Below are positions 8,428-15,762 of a stretch of DNA of 64,000 nt, piece after piece. Each line of letters opens with the position of its first letter. The stretch's first letter is position 1. This stretch comes from an uncultured Saprospiraceae bacterium (GTDB lineage: Bacteria > Bacteroidota > Bacteroidia > Chitinophagales > Saprospiraceae): NCBI GenBank assembly GCA_937928045.1, contig CALFWO010000021.1, positions 18,856 through 82,855 of the forward strand, given 5' to 3'. The position numbers and the translations under genes were made by a program. Below the pieces are notes generated by a model. It ran no database searches. It was not told the DNA's origin and saw only the letters and a program-made list of their open reading frames with translations.

Positions 8428-9000
8428 ATGGGAAGAAAAAATAAGCACCAGCCAAAAAGGAATTGGATGGTTGGATTTCTGTTATTCGCTATGGTGGCAT
8501 TTATAGCAAGTCAAATTCCTTGGAATAAATTTAAATCTAAAGGAAATGATAGAGTATCAACCGAAGCGAATACAAAAGTGAATAGTCAATCAAAATCAAA
8601 TAGTTTGAACAAGACTTTCAATCCGGTTACTACAATAAATATTATCAAACAATCAAGTAATGATTCGATTAAAGTTGATGTCGAGTTGGCTTTGAACAAA
8701 CAAGATATCGCAAGAGGATTGATGTATAGAAAAAGTATGCCTGATCATGGCGGCATGCTGTTCGTAATGCCTATAAATGAACCTCAAAACTTTTGGATGA
8801 AAAATACCTATCTCCCATTGGATATCATTTTTATCGATACTGAGAAAAAAATTGTTAGTATGGGTAAGAACACCACTCCATTGTCTGAGAAGCAAGTTCC
8901 TTCGGAAGGAGCAGCGAAATACGTGTTGGAAGTTAATGCTGGATTTGCCGATGCTTATGGTTTGAAGAAAGGTGATATTGTTGACTTCCATCTAAACTAA
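8428..9000 (+). CDS. DUF192 domain protein, membrane-anchored
   Basis: One membrane span (about 13-27), a Ser/Asn/Lys-rich linker (30-65), then a complete DUF192 domain (about 73-188) with ARGLMYRKSMP, GGMLFVMP, FWMKNTYLPLDIIFID and the C-terminal GDIVDF. DUF192 is a small beta-barrel family of unknown biochemical role found in the envelope of many bacteria and archaea. It lies between an M48 protease and a CoxE-like protein, probably in one operon; function is not inferable beyond an envelope location. Confidence 0.85.
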   Translation: MGRKNKHQPKRNWMVGFLLFAMVAFIASQIPWNKFKSKGNDRVSTEANTKVNSQSKSNSLNKTFNPVTTINIIKQSSNDSIKVDVELALNKQDIARGLMYRKSMPDHGGMLFVMPINEPQNFWMKNTYLPLDIIFIDTEKKIVSMGKNTTPLSEKQVPSEGAAKYVLEVNAGFADAYGLKKGDIVDFHLN

Positions 9001-9005
9001 TTCTT

Positions 9006-10229
9006 GTGTTTATTAATTTCTTTTACGCACTAAGATCGGAAGGAATAAAGGTGAGTTTGCATGAATATTTAGCATTACTTGAGTCCTTTAAAATGAGTCC
9101 AATCGGATTTTCTGTTCAAGAATTCTATGGTTTGGCTAAATCTATATTGATCAAATCAGAACATGAGATTTATCGATTTAATAAAGTATTTGAATCATTT
9201 TTCCAAAGACTTACTTCAATTGAATTAAAAGACTTATTTGGTCAGATTCCTGAAGATTGGCTAAAGGATGTTTTCAAGAACGAACTAACTGAAGAAGAGA
9301 AAAATAGAATTGACAAATTAGGAGGTCTAGATGCATTACTGGAACGACTTCGTGAATTATTAGAAGAACAGAACGAAGCTCATCATGGTGGAAACAAGTG
9401 GATAGGAACCGGCGGAACGAGTCCTTTTGGCCATAGTGGATTTCATCCAGAAGGATTAAGAGTAGGTGATAAAAGCCGAGGAAATAGATCTGGAATTGGC
9501 GGAAGACATGCTGGACAGTACAAGGATCTTGATGGGGATTCAGAAATTAATACTAGAAATATAAAGGTAGCGCTTAAGAGTTTGCGTCAATTTATTCGCC
9601 AAGGACCGGCAACAGAGTTGGATTTAGATGGGACAATAAAAAAGACTTCCAAGAATGCAGGTATGTTGAATATCTCGATGCAAGCCAATAAAAAGAATAG
9701 AATTAAGGTATTGATGTTGATGGACATTGGAGGTTCAATGGATGAGCACATCAACACTTGTCAAAAATTATTTTCAGCTGCAAAGAATGAATTCAAACAT
9801 CTAGAGTTTTTGTATTTCCATAATTGTCCCTATGATCGTCTTTGGAAATCAAATCATCGGAGATATCAAGAGATCATTCCTACATTAGAACTCATCCGAA
9901 AATACAACCGCGATTATAAATTAATTTTTGTTGGAGACGCGGCGATGTCTCCTTACGAAATATTTTATAAAGGAGGTTCAGTGGAGCACTTCAATGAGCA
10001 ACCAGGGATATTCTGGTTACGTATGTTGCGAACCAATTACCCTGACATGATTTGGTTGAATCCTAATGCCGAATACACTTGGGAGATGTATGAAACTACA
10101 GAAATTCTCCGCGATTTTATAGGCAATAGAATGTTTCCCCTTACACTCAACGGTATAAAGCAAGGCATGGATTGTTTAAAAAACCCAAAGCGGGTTTTCA
10201 AAAGGAAGTTTTGGAAAGAAGATCAGTAG
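9006..10229 (+). CDS. CoxE-like VWA domain protein
   Basis: 407 residues. An N-terminal helical part (about 1-125), a Gly/His-rich linker (127-170), then a VWA domain with the MIDAS motif MDIGGSMDEH (Asp240, Ser244). This DxGxS form, instead of DxSxS, is usual for the CoxE family. CoxE-like proteins normally act with a MoxR AAA+ ATPase to insert metal cofactors or remodel complexes. No MoxR gene is next to it in this window. The start is GTG at 9006, five bases after the DUF192 stop, which gives the typical MFINFFYALR N-terminus; an ATG start would delete conserved residues. It has no signal peptide, so it is cytoplasmic. Confidence 0.85.
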   Translation: MFINFFYALRSEGIKVSLHEYLALLESFKMSPIGFSVQEFYGLAKSILIKSEHEIYRFNKVFESFFQRLTSIELKDLFGQIPEDWLKDVFKNELTEEEKNRIDKLGGLDALLERLRELLEEQNEAHHGGNKWIGTGGTSPFGHSGFHPEGLRVGDKSRGNRSGIGGRHAGQYKDLDGDSEINTRNIKVALKSLRQFIRQGPATELDLDGTIKKTSKNAGMLNISMQANKKNRIKVLMLMDIGGSMDEHINTCQKLFSAAKNEFKHLEFLYFHNCPYDRLWKSNHRRYQEIIPTLELIRKYNRDYKLIFVGDAAMSPYEIFYKGGSVEHFNEQPGIFWLRMLRTNYPDMIWLNPNAEYTWEMYETTEILRDFIGNRMFPLTLNGIKQGMDCLKNPKRVFKRKFWKEDQ

Positions 10230-10274
10230 TTTAAATTTGGCTCTTACTAGGGTGTTCGGTAAGTTTCTAGCAAT

Positions 10275-10370
10275 TTAATTGGTTCTTCTGTTTTTCGAAA
10301 ATAGAGAAGAAGTCACAAAATATAGGAGTCCTACCGCTAGCGCCCCTATTGCTACATAAAAAATGAGCAT
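10275..10370 (-). CDS. Possible 31-residue single-span membrane peptide
   Basis: A short frame from ATG at 10370 to TAA at 10275 encodes one hydrophobic helix (MLIFYVAIGALAVGLLYFVT, residues 1-20) followed by a basic end (SKNRRTN). Shape recalls KdpF- or CcoS-type small membrane subunits, but no sequence identity to these is evident and no partner genes lie near. The upstream region is AT-rich, as is usual here, without a clear promoter. It is the only plausible coding content in the 430-base gap after the VWA gene. It could be chance. Confidence 0.3.
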   Translation of the reverse strand: MLIFYVAIGALAVGLLYFVTSSLFSKNRRTN

Positions 10371-10603
10371 TTAGTGTTTATTTTTTTGGTGAATAATTCC
10401 GGTAGAACGATGAAGATATAGATTCTTATTATTAATCCAAATATTTCAATAGAATTCCATAATAAATTGACGACGAAATCCAGTAATTAACTGATTTAGG
10501 GTAGAAAAGAATAGTAACAGTTATTGTGGCTAAGAATTAATTTAATCTTGTCTGTGCATTGTTTAGTTTTGCTACCATGGTGTATCTTAAAGTTATAATA
10601 ATG
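10371..10603. other. Intergenic stretch, no gene seen
   Basis: About 230 AT-rich bases between the possible small peptide and the rhodanese gene's terminator. I see no frame with coding character, repeat or recognisable RNA. Confidence 0.5.
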
Positions 10604-10648
10604 TAAAAAAACTTGACGCCATTGGCAAAAGTGGAACATGTCAATGGC
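10604..10648 (-). terminator. Probable terminator of the rhodanese gene
   Basis: Perfect 7-bp arms GCCATTG (10618-10624) and CAATGGC (10642-10648). On the minus strand they are followed by GTCAAG and seven T's (complement of 10605-10611). The 17-base loop is long. Confidence 0.5.
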
Positions 10649-10659
10649 ACGAAGAGTAG

Positions 10660-11172
10660 TTACTGATTCATCAATTTTTTAAGATTTGACATGGTTCCAA
10701 TGTTATGAACATCTGCAATATTATTACTTGTCAAAATTCCTTTTGCTTGGCCACTGCGCATCCCTGATCGACAATACAAAAAAATTGGACCATCCATTTT
10801 CTTGAGCTTATCGATGTCTTGAGATAAGCTGGACAAAGGAAAATTAATTGCTCCCTCAAAATGCCCACTTTTGAATTCGCTTGGTTCTCTAACATCAATG
10901 ATTTTGGCATTGGGATCTTTGAGTGCCTTTCGAATTTTTTCCATTTCTGCTTTGTAGGCTTTAGAGAAAAATAGTTGGTACGCAAAATAAAGCAAGAGTA
11001 CCCAAGGAGCGCCATGCATAACAAGGTCCCAATAATCCAAAAACTGCATACCTTCTCCCCCACCAAGTAACCATCGTACTTTTCCAAATAAGTGAGGTTC
11101 AGGACTAAAGGGCGCTAAGCCAAGTGTAAGAGAAGCAGCCAAAGCAAAGAAAAAATTCCTTTTAGTAGTCAT
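10660..11172 (-). CDS. Membrane-anchored rhodanese-like domain protein
   Basis: Residues 1-24 look like a signal anchor and about 53-70 a second span, so the C-terminal domain is probably cytoplasmic. The rhodanese domain runs from about 76 to 168, with IIDVREPSEFKSGH (91-104) and the active-site loop CRSGMRSG with Cys134. Single-domain rhodaneses carry sulfane sulfur as a cysteine persulfide; the loop is six residues as in sulfurtransferases, not phosphatases. Substrate is unknown. It is monocistronic with a terminator-like hairpin downstream. Confidence 0.85.
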   Translation of the reverse strand: MTTKRNFFFALAASLTLGLAPFSPEPHLFGKVRWLLGGGEGMQFLDYWDLVMHGAPWVLLLYFAYQLFFSKAYKAEMEKIRKALKDPNAKIIDVREPSEFKSGHFEGAINFPLSSLSQDIDKLKKMDGPIFLYCRSGMRSGQAKGILTSNNIADVHNIGTMSNLKKLMNQ

Positions 11173-11610
11173 ATGAAGAACTGGTTAGGTCTGCAACAAA
11201 ATTAGGAATTAAAATGACTTGTAAAAAGTAAAAGAACCTTCCCCTTACAAGGATGGTCCTTTTTACTTTTGGGTATTAAAACGTATTATTTTTTGTCTGA
11301 TTAGGAACATTCTAGCCGATCAGGACATATAGTTAAAACATTATTGATTTATTTTCTGCGCTGGCCATTTTCCTTTTTACTAAATACAACTCGCCAACCT
11401 TATGAATTTCATAGAGATATAATTCAATAATGAAGGAGTAGAATTAAAAACCATTTTCAGGCCAATCTTGAAGTCGCTTGAATATAAAATGAATGGTATG
11501 TGACAATGATCAAAACAGGGTTACCAGCATCAATGTTTGCTATGTCTATTCAAATTCTGCTTACGAAAATAAAGTGCGGATGATTTGTGACTCGGAAGAA
11601 AAACATCGTT
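11173..11610. other. Intergenic region with an orphan hairpin
   Basis: The region holds a long imperfect hairpin at about 11221-11270 (AAAAGTAAAA..GAACC against GGTCC..TTTTACTTTT) flanked by A/T runs on both sides, which has the form of a bidirectional terminator, although no gene ends into it. The rest (11275-11610) has only very short frames, the longest being about 25 codons at 11506 on the plus strand, which I do not consider a gene. Confidence 0.4.
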
Positions 11611-11650
11611 AAAAACAAAAAGAGCCCAGTTAAAAACTGAACTCTTTTTT
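11611..11650 (-). terminator. Terminator downstream of tRNA-Lys
   Basis: Hairpin AGAG-CC-CAGTT / AACTG-AA-CTCT at about 11621-11644. On the minus strand it is followed by a T-rich run (complement of 11611-11620). It starts 10 bases past the tRNA 3' end. Confidence 0.65.
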
Positions 11651-11653
11651 ATG

Positions 11654-11726
11654 TGATCCGGCCGGGGTTCGAACCCGGGACCCTTTGATTAAAAGTCAAA
11701 TGCTCTACCAGCTGAGCTACCGGATC
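11654..11726 (-). tRNA. tRNA-Lys (anticodon TTT)
   Basis: Complete 73-base cloverleaf on the minus strand. The acceptor pair is GATCCGG / CCGGATC with discriminator A. The D arm is GCTC..GAGC, the anticodon arm is TTTGA-CTTTTAA-TCAAA with anticodon TTT, and the T arm holds the GGTTCGAACC core. The 3' CCA is not encoded and must be added after transcription. A promoter lies upstream and a terminator downstream. Confidence 0.97.
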
Positions 11727-11748
11727 AACTACTTTTAGAAAGCGAGTG

Positions 11749-11779
11749 CAAAGATACAATCCTTTCATATATTTTCAAG
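11749..11779 (-). promoter_or_regulatory. Promoter of tRNA-Lys
   Basis: On the minus strand TTG (11778-11776) and TATCTTTG (11756-11749), 19 bases apart, fit the Bacteroidota consensus. The -7 element ends 22 bases before the tRNA 5' end. Confidence 0.6.
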
Positions 11780-11890
11780 CAAGATTTTAATTATTTTAAA
11801 ATCTTTTCTTCTCCATTCTTTTTCTTCTAAAAATTGTTTGTTTCCTTGATTTTGTTTGGCCAAATCATCAATCAGAGATAATTAATATGG

Positions 11891-12589
11891 TCAAACTGGT
11901 ACCTTAATATCATTCAATACAGCAATAAAATCACCTATTTGTAAATAATCACTCATCACATGAGAAGCGCCAGCATCCAATAATTGCTGATGATCCCCTT
12001 TAATTTTGATACCTAGCAGCGGCAAATTCATTTCTCTACAGGTCTTTACATCCCAAAGGGCATCACCGATGTATACTATTCTCTTCCATAGATCTCCCCT
12101 ATTTTTGCAAGCCTCTATGGCAGTTGAAATAATGTCAATTCTTGTAGGCTGCTCATCTGCAGCACTTAAGACCAAATCTTCGTACCACAATCCAACATGT
12201 TTAAGCTTTACTGTGGCTGGCGCATGCCAGCCCCCAGTTGCCACACCAAAGGGAATTTTATTTTCTTTCAAATAGTCAAAAACCGCTTCGGCACCAGGGA
12301 CAATCTTGAAAGCTTCTGGTGTTTCAATACGGGCCCTTTTAATTTTATTCACAAATAATTTGCAAAAACGATGTATTTCAGAAAGCTCAGGATAAACGCC
12401 GTGTAACTGACAATAAGCTTCTGAAAAAATTGTATGATCAGTCACATGACTGAAATAATTCCAATCTATAGTAGGAAATTTTGCTCCATACTGCTCGCTA
12501 AATGTTTCAGAGAAGCACTTGCTATCTATTTTCTCTGAGAAAAGTAATGTTCCATCGATATCAAATAAAACTAAAGTATCTTTAATCAT
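11891..12589 (-). CDS. HAD-family hydrolase (phosphoglycolate phosphatase-like)
   Basis: HAD phosphatase with motif I FDIDGTLL (Asp10 nucleophile, Asp12 acid), an alpha-helical cap at about 20-90, motif II as VATGG (about 113), and motif IV YIGDALWDVKTC (about 174-185). The cap type is that of the phosphoglycolate phosphatase/beta-phosphoglucomutase subfamily; actual substrate is unknown. The start overlaps the dinB stop by 4 bases, so it is translated from the dinB message. A role in clearing a small phosphorylated damage product would suit the pairing with dinB but is conjecture. Confidence 0.85.
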   Translation of the reverse strand: MIKDTLVLFDIDGTLLFSEKIDSKCFSETFSEQYGAKFPTIDWNYFSHVTDHTIFSEAYCQLHGVYPELSEIHRFCKLFVNKIKRARIETPEAFKIVPGAEAVFDYLKENKIPFGVATGGWHAPATVKLKHVGLWYEDLVLSAADEQPTRIDIISTAIEACKNRGDLWKRIVYIGDALWDVKTCREMNLPLLGIKIKGDHQQLLDAGASHVMSDYLQIGDFIAVLNDIKVPV

Positions 12590-13659
12590 TTTAAATCTAA
12601 TTTAAGTTGAATTCCAGCTCCTTGATGCTCCTTTTCTAAGTTGCTCACTGATAAGCCAATTAGTCGTATACTGCCGGCTTCTTTCCAATGATCTGCTACC
12701 AATTGGTTTGCAATTTCTTTAAAGGTTGGGAGATCGCGAATTTCATTATTAAACGTCCGTGACCTTGAGATAGTTTGAAAATCAGATTTCTTCATTTTCA
12801 ATGTCAATGTTCGACCATAATTTTCGATTTTCTCCATGTAGCTAAAAACGCGATCTATTATTGGTGCTAATGCTTTTAGCATTTCTTCCAACTTGTCAAT
12901 GTCATTGGAAAATGTATTTTCTGCACCGATCGATTTACGGATACGATTGGGATTTACAGGACGATCATCTTGGGCTCGAACAATCCGATAATAATACGCA
13001 CCCATTTTGCCAAACTTTTGGCCCATTTCGATTTTGGAAAATTGCTTAAGATCTGCTCCTGTTTCAATTCCCATACGATGCATTTTTTCTGCCGTGACCT
13101 TTCCAACTCCAAAGAATTTCTTAACGGGTAATTGTTCAACAAATTTTACTGCATCATCAGGCATTATAACTTTTAGCCCATTTGGCTTATTAATATCTGA
13201 GGCAACTTTAGCTAAAAACTTATTGATAGAAACACCGGCTGACGCAGTAAGCTGAGTTCGCTCCCAAATCTTTTGTCTAATTTCCATTGCTATTTTTATG
13301 GCAGATGCTATCTGTTTTTTGTTGATAGTTACATCAAGAAAGGCTTCATCTAAGGATAATGGTTCTACCAAATCGGTATATTCAAAAAATATCTCGCGAA
13401 TCTGAGCACTGACTTCTTTATAAACATCAAAGCGATGTTTAGTAAAAATTAAATTGGGACATAATCTGGCTGCAGTAATTGATGGCATAGCTGATCTTAC
13501 TCCGTAGGCTCTAGCTTCATAGCTGGCTGCGGCCACAACTCCCCTTTTGGCACTGCCACCAACAGCGACAGGTTTACCACGAAGTTCGGGGTTGTCTCTT
13601 TGCTCGACCGAAGCAAAGAATGCATCCATATCTATATGTATAATTTTGCGGTGAACCAT
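12586..13659 (-). CDS. dinB: DNA polymerase IV (Y family, translesion)
   Basis: Error-prone translesion polymerase. Catalytic carboxylates are Asp10 (HIDMDAFFASVE) and Asp104/Glu105 (SLDEAFLD); the steric-gate aromatic is in DAFFAS (12-17). The thumb has the helix-hairpin-helix VKKFFGVGKVTAEKM (about 174-188) and the little-finger domain occupies about 240-345. The C-terminus IQLKLDLK is a recognisable sliding-clamp binding peptide. Length of 357 is normal. It leads a two-gene operon with the HAD phosphatase. A terminator and an apparently structured RNA lie immediately upstream (U-run ends 8 bases before the ATG), so attenuation of dinB is possible. No LexA box was recognised. Confidence 0.95.
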   Translation of the reverse strand: MVHRKIIHIDMDAFFASVEQRDNPELRGKPVAVGGSAKRGVVAAASYEARAYGVRSAMPSITAARLCPNLIFTKHRFDVYKEVSAQIREIFFEYTDLVEPLSLDEAFLDVTINKKQIASAIKIAMEIRQKIWERTQLTASAGVSINKFLAKVASDINKPNGLKVIMPDDAVKFVEQLPVKKFFGVGKVTAEKMHRMGIETGADLKQFSKIEMGQKFGKMGAYYYRIVRAQDDRPVNPNRIRKSIGAENTFSNDIDKLEEMLKALAPIIDRVFSYMEKIENYGRTLTLKMKKSDFQTISRSRTFNNEIRDLPTFKEIANQLVADHWKEAGSIRLIGLSVSNLEKEHQGAGIQLKLDLK

Positions 13660-13665
13660 ACTTAC

Positions 13666-13702
13666 ATAAAAAACCAGCGAACGAGTTTAAGCGTCCGCTG
13701 GT
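13666..13702 (-). terminator. Rho-independent terminator immediately before dinB
   Basis: On the minus strand ACCAGCG (13702-13696) and CGCTGGT (13679-13673), extended by GACG/CGTT, are followed by TTTTTT (complement of 13667-13672). The dinB ATG is only 8 bases further. It must end a transcript that starts upstream of dinB, since the upstream protein gene runs the other way. Confidence 0.8.
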
Positions 13703-13839
13703 CATACGGTTTTTGGGATGGAAACTGGAGTTTCAGCATTTTCCAATGCTATCCTCAATACCTGGTATAGTTCCATCTTCCTTTTTACCAGGCTGTCTCA
13801 GGAGTTATTTCTTAGATCGGTTTTGAGATATTTAACTCC
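13666..13839 (-). ncRNA. Candidate structured RNA with pseudoknot, upstream of dinB
   Basis: Read on the minus strand the segment shows a series of perfect pairings. Helix A pairs GGAGTTA (13839-13833) with TAACTCC (13807-13801). Helix B pairs CCTGGTA (13792-13786) with TACCAGG (13767-13761). The loop of B holds GATGGAAC (13777-13770), which can pair with GTTTCCATC (13725-13717), giving an H-type pseudoknot. Inside it is hairpin C, GAG-GAT-AGCATT-GGAA-AATGCT-GAAA-CTC (13756-13728). A strong terminator follows. A TAAATTTG -7-like element at 13940-13933 could start it, giving about 260 nt. It may be a small RNA gene or a riboswitch-like attenuator of dinB. It does not match 6S, SRP, tmRNA or RNase P features known to me. 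Confidence 0.55.
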
Positions 13840-14027
13840 GGTAATCCAAAGAAACAAATTTTTGATCATAACCGGTAATATGTAAAGGATTAATAATCAT
13901 ACATTAAGACCAAAATGACTAAAAATTCTGGCCAAATTTAGAGCCTATAGATGTTATTAGACTTTAGTTTATCACAAAAAATAGCTTTCTTACTTTCCTT
14001 TGAGAGGATAATTAAAAATAGAATAAA

Positions 14028-14321
14028 ATGTCAGGTGGAGATTGGAAAGCCATGTTTAAAGGAATTCAAGAAAACGACTTGGAACTTGTTAGGTTCTATT
14101 TGAATTCAGGCATTGATCCAAATTATCAACATCCTGAATATATGGCTTTGCCACTGTCTGAGTGTATTCGATATGATCATTTAAAAATAGCAGCGTTGTT
14201 ACTTCAAAAAGGAGCTAATCCATCCATTATAGAAATGGAATCTGGAGTGACCTCATTAGAAAATGCGAAGAAATTAGACAAAAATAACTTCGTAAAATTG
14301 ATTGAGCAATTTACAAAATAG
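14028..14321 (+). CDS. Short ankyrin-repeat protein
   Basis: 97 residues, cytoplasmic (no signal peptide). Two ankyrin-type helix pairs: NDLELVRFYLNSGIDPNYQ (16-34) and DHLKIAALLLQKGANPSII (50-68), plus a partial third helix at the end. Such short ankyrin proteins mediate protein contacts; the partner is unknown. It stands alone, preceded by the divergent dinB leader region and followed by a shared terminator. Confidence 0.8.
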   Translation: MSGGDWKAMFKGIQENDLELVRFYLNSGIDPNYQHPEYMALPLSECIRYDHLKIAALLLQKGANPSIIEMESGVTSLENAKKLDKNNFVKLIEQFTK

Positions 14322-14337
14322 TCTTACCTAAAGGCAT

Positions 14338-14379
14338 TAAAAAAAGTCCTATTGCTAAATAGAGCAATAGGACTTTTTT
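14338..14379. terminator. Bidirectional terminator between ankyrin gene and porP/sprF-like gene
   Basis: A perfect 15-16 bp hairpin (arms 14341-14356 and 14363-14378, AAGTCCTATTGCT and complement) with A-run before and T-run after, between two convergent genes. It should terminate both. Confidence 0.9.
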
Positions 14380-14400
14380 CCAAACTACAATAAATAAAGA

Positions 14401-15423
14401 TTAGAAATATCTGGGCGTTGCCACTTTCTTTGTGTTGTAGACAAAATCGTATCCCAGCATTACTTCATAAGTGCCTTTGGTAAAATCATTTAGTTCACTT
14501 AAAGTATAATCATAGCTAATTCCTACGCGCATTCCGTTCTTCAAATTATAAGAAGCCCAAATATCTGCTGAGTCAAAAGAACTTTTTCCACCAAAAGCTT
14601 TTGCCGCTATTGCAGATCGAAATGAAGCTCCAACCCACAATGCTTGGTAGAATAAAAAACTAATATCAATATCAAATTCCGCAGGAGCGCCTATCTTTTG
14701 AGGATCTTTTATATTTGTATTAAAATCACCAAGAAGTCCGACAGATTTTAACAATATTGATGGTTTAAAAACAATGATATCTCCTTTAACTGGTATTACA
14801 CCTCCAGCTGTAAAATAATAATGCCGATATGTTCTTGCCCATTCAGCAGAAGTGATCTGATCCACTCTTCTCAAATCAAACCCAAGCAATCTTGGAACTG
14901 AAATACCTAAATAGAATTTCTGAGTGGAATAATACATTCCTGCTCCAAAATTTGGGAACCATCTATTATAACCAAGATCTTCAAAAACTTCATCGTTGGC
15001 TGCAGGATCTTTATATCTCAAATTAGAAAAGTCTGATCTCCAATTCATCACACCGGCTTGAAGACCAATGGATAAATTTCCTTCTCCAAAAGGAACTTTA
15101 TAAGCGTAAACACCATTCAAAATCGTAGAACCTGAAGAACCGATCTGATCATTTCCTACACTAAGGCCGACACCTACTCTTTTCTTCCAAGGGCTGTGAA
15201 TGGTAAAAGTTTGTGATAATGGGCCACCATCAATTCCTAGCCATTGCTGTCTGTGCAAAACTCTCGTTGACATATAGCCTAAGCTACCGGCATATCCAGG
15301 ATTGGTTGCCATACTATTGAACATATACTTCGTATACATTGGCTCTTGCTGAGCGCTCATTTGAGTGATTCCTGCAAAAAAGCAGAAGCATAAAATAAGC
15401 CGTGTTGTTCTTTTCATCTTCAA
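14401..15423 (-). CDS. PorP/SprF-family type IX secretion membrane protein
   Basis: 340 residues with a signal peptide (about 1-24, ...ITQMSAQQ). The N-terminal signature EPMYTKYMFNSMATNPGYAGS (26-46) and the alternating hydrophobic strands to the C-terminus are typical of PorP/SprF outer-membrane beta-barrels. SprF in Flavobacterium johnsoniae is needed to place the giant adhesin SprB on the cell surface. Such genes commonly sit directly downstream of their large T9SS type B partner, as here: the 4565-residue protein gene ends 339 bases upstream on the same strand. Probable partner relation is inference from family behaviour and position. Confidence 0.93.
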   Translation of the reverse strand: MKMKRTTRLILCFCFFAGITQMSAQQEPMYTKYMFNSMATNPGYAGSLGYMSTRVLHRQQWLGIDGGPLSQTFTIHSPWKKRVGVGLSVGNDQIGSSGSTILNGVYAYKVPFGEGNLSIGLQAGVMNWRSDFSNLRYKDPAANDEVFEDLGYNRWFPNFGAGMYYSTQKFYLGISVPRLLGFDLRRVDQITSAEWARTYRHYYFTAGGVIPVKGDIIVFKPSILLKSVGLLGDFNTNIKDPQKIGAPAEFDIDISFLFYQALWVGASFRSAIAAKAFGGKSSFDSADIWASYNLKNGMRVGISYDYTLSELNDFTKGTYEVMLGYDFVYNTKKVATPRYF

Positions 15424-15762
15424 TTCATGTGCTGTTTAATAAATACCAATACACCTGACTATTTTTTCTAATTAGTCATGGTAGGTGTGTTGATTTATTA
15501 CAGTTAGGAAGTAGGATACCTAAGAATTATTCAAAAATCATGCCTTTGGCTAGGAAAAGTTGACTTCTTTGTGTTAAAAAAAGTTGATTGTAATTAAAGC
15601 GCCGGAACTGGCTGAATACTAAACTTTTAAACATAGTTTGAAAACTTAATATGGAGTATATATTTTAAATAGAAAAGCCCTTTAAAATTGATAAAGCTTA
15701 GAATTTCTAATCCTTATCAACCTCAAAGAGCTTCTCTTAGGTCCTATATTAAATACGCCTTT
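15424..15762 (-). other. Gap between giant gene and PorP/SprF gene
   Basis: 339 bases with no coding frame of note. A bulged hairpin is visible at about 15451-15488 (ACACCTGACTA against TAGTC-ATGGT-AGGTGT). It lacks a clear U-run on the minus strand, so it is more likely leader structure of the downstream gene or an mRNA-stabilising element than a strong terminator. Confidence 0.4.

Noticed and set aside
11506..11583. 25-codon plus-strand frame in the gap before tRNA-Lys
   Set aside because: Too short, no promoter or conserved feature, and no membrane or signal character.
13666..13880. Assignment of the RNA before dinB to 6S, SRP RNA, tmRNA or RNase P RNA
   Set aside because: The GGAA hairpin lacks the SRP symmetric-loop residues, there is no long closing stem as in 6S, no tag reading frame or tRNA-like end as in tmRNA, and it is too short for RNase P.
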